Source: Planctomicrobium piriforme (lineage in GTDB: Bacteria; Planctomycetota; Planctomycetia; Planctomycetales; Planctomycetaceae). Taken from it: a stretch of 64,000 nucleotides of DNA. The translations under genes were made by a program, and so were the position numbers. The notes below the pieces were generated by a model. That model ran no database searches, was not told the origin of the DNA, and saw nothing but the letters and a program-made list of their open reading frames with translations. The stretch covers positions 124,001 to 188,000 of the forward strand of contig NZ_FOQD01000012.1 of NCBI RefSeq assembly GCF_900113665.1, in the 5' to 3' direction. Below are positions 63,866-64,000 of this stretch, piece after piece (the stretch's first letter is position 1; each line of letters opens with the position of its first letter).

Positions 63866-64000
63866 CAACTGAACTTGAACTGTGCCTGATGTTAACAAAA
63901 CAGAACTTGAGGAAAAGTCGGCAGGCCCTCTCCGTTCCGAATGGAATCCACTGAACACCGCGATGCCCACCGGAAAGTCAACGGAAACCGCCTGACTTTC

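Overview
The window looks like the chromosome of a planctomycete (Planctomycetales). It carries two giant secreted proteins that pair haem-binding CxxCH motifs with planctomycete-expanded domains: PSD1/DUF1549/DUF1553 at 16.5-19.4 kb and DUF1080 + beta-propeller + PVC-type cytochrome at 60-63.9 kb. It also has MJ0042-type zinc-ribbon proteins, a DUF6800-like microprotein, many small monocistronic genes with long spacers, and high-GC codon use. There are no rRNA genes, CRISPR arrays or phage structural genes.

Layout. (1) 1-6.3 kb: the right part of an integrated element. A tyrosine recombinase (4973-6310) runs into the 3' half of a tRNA-Arg(UCG) gene. The cargo includes a TIR-like/deoxyribosyltransferase-like protein, a five-gene minus-strand operon of small proteins (with DUF2513), an HNH-type protein and unknowns; the left end lies outside the window. 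(2) 6.3-11.1 kb: regulatory and stress genes: an ANTAR protein with a degenerate receiver, a PRC-barrel protein, a Cys-rich secreted protein, and DUF2383, DUF4112 and GlsB-like proteins. (3) 11.1-26.1 kb: core metabolism and envelope: MFS transporter, GlmU-type nucleotidyltransferase, PlsC acyltransferase, PSD1 protein, rnpA, zwf, a lipoprotein, ychF and a transglutaminase. (4) 26.2-30.1 kb: a short accessory patch beside tRNA-Lys(CUU), with two unknown proteins, a VOC protein and a putAbiC-like membrane coiled-coil protein. (5) 30.2-44.5 kb: Kef-type antiporter, prs, Rieske protein, GT39-type glycosyltransferase, CNNM/CorC protein, phosphatase, adenosine kinase, an aminotransferase, two zinc-ribbon proteins and cutA. 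(6) 44.6-49.3 kb: the conserved information-processing cluster rplY-pth-rpsF-ssb-rplI-dnaB, all on the plus strand. (7) 49.3-64 kb: M28 peptidase, PrsW-like and CPBP membrane proteases, ABC-2 permease, NIPSNAP, VCBS-repeat protein, EEP hydrolase, ruvC and the 1268-residue DUF1080/cytochrome protein.

The most unusual non-coding signal is a set of palindromes whose arms differ from place to place while several share the centre GCAGGAGC/GCTCCTGC. Longer inverted pairs of CCACGAA, CCACGGA and TTTAAGGTT repeats join them. Most sit where two genes converge, so they may act as two-way terminators; they may also be a mobile or REP-like repeat class. Candidate new systems are the cargo of the tRNA-Arg element and the patch at 26.3-29.6 kb; both are inferred from context only.
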